From assembly GCA_020718125.1 (NCBI GenBank), contig DYDC01000186.1, positions 1 to 5,643 of the forward strand: a stretch of DNA of 5,643 nt, written 5' to 3'. Positions 5,500 to 5,643 of this stretch are shown here, in pieces. Below the pieces are notes generated by a model. The model saw nothing but the letters and a program-made list of their open reading frames with translations. It was not told the DNA's origin and made no database searches. The stretch's first letter is position 1. Every line of letters begins with the position of its first letter. The DNA is from Methylacidiphilum sp. Lineage in GTDB: Bacteria > Verrucomicrobiota > Verrucomicrobiia > CAIQCK01. Made by a program: the position numbers and the translations under genes.

Positions 5500-5643
5500 G
5501 CCGACGACTCCCTTTCAGGGCCGTTTCCACGAAGGCAATGCGTAGCGCAATGGGCTGCGAAACACAAGCAAAGTGGTGAACGAAACGCGTTTGCAGACAG
5601 GCCGGAACCGTGCCCAAATCTGCTCTCGTTATACCAATTGCGA
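5500..5643. other. Upstream region of hsdR without a supported gene
   Basis: These 144 bases lead into hsdR. On the minus strand, near the right edge, TATAAC (in CAATTGGTATAAC, about 5628-5640) could be a -10 box, but its -35 partner would lie outside the window, so I do not call a promoter. One minus-strand frame is open from the edge to a TGA overlapping the hsdR ATG, but its translation is Cys- and His-rich and unlike any protein I recognise. Open frames this short in GC-rich DNA are weak evidence for coding. No tRNA or terminator is visible. Confidence 0.4.
5508..5515 (-). promoter_or_regulatory. Ribosome binding site of hsdR
   Basis: On the minus strand the sequence AAAGGGAG lies 8 bases before the hsdR ATG. 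It is the only convincing Shine-Dalgarno sequence among the gene starts of this operon and supports the start at 5499. The downstream genes, which lack such a site, start inside 4-base overlaps. Confidence 0.75.

Noticed and set aside
5496..5642. A minus-strand frame open from the right edge to a TGA overlapping the hsdR ATG, as if an upstream operon gene ended there
   Set aside because: It mirrors the other junctions, but the translation is Cys/His-rich and unrecognised, the other two minus-strand frames are also largely open, and hsdR has its own ribosome binding site. Sequence further right would decide.
1..5643. CRISPR array, tRNA, rRNA or transposase
   Set aside because: No regularly spaced repeats, RNA gene landmarks or transposase coding were seen; nearly the whole window is occupied by the operon.

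Overview
This window is one continuous minus-strand operon for a Type I restriction-modification (R-M) system, with a toxin-antitoxin (TA) pair embedded in it. Reading along the minus strand from position 5499, the order is hsdR (restriction/translocase), hsdM (adenine methyltransferase), a VapB-like antitoxin, a PIN-domain VapC-like toxin, a 38-codon ORF, and hsdS (specificity subunit), which runs off the left edge after 185 codons. All five junctions are 4-base overlaps (four ATGA, one GTGA). Only hsdR has a clear ribosome binding site, so the downstream genes probably depend on translational coupling. The 144 bases right of hsdR hold no gene I can support.

The most unusual part is the hsdM-hsdS junction. 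The 38-codon ORF just before hsdS is a second, diverged copy of the hsdM 3' end (49 of 55 bases identical over the core). The last bases around the stop/start overlap also match at both sites. The TA pair is therefore flanked by two versions of the hsdM tail, as if it entered the hsdM-hsdS junction with duplication of that junction, or as if two related hsd operons recombined there. The antitoxin also looks atypical: its C-terminal LPxDLAxNxDxYxHx motif occurs twice.

hsdM carries two in-frame, GC-rich, doubly hairpinned segments, one near the N-terminus and one between the methyltransferase core and the C-terminal region. Both have GTAGG/CCTGC-type ends. They look like small palindromic repeats that have become coding sequence, comparable in principle to Rickettsia palindromic elements.

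The sequence is GC-rich. The style of the palindromic repeats and the R-M and TA families suggest an environmental Gram-negative bacterium, possibly of the Verrucomicrobiota. That is an impression from pattern, not a demonstrated assignment.

Working model (inference): HsdM2-HsdS methylates and HsdR2-HsdM2-HsdS restricts unmethylated DNA. The co-transcribed RNase-type toxin and antitoxin could act as an addiction module for the operon, or as a second defence layer when restriction fails, by analogy with PrrC in the EcoprrI locus.
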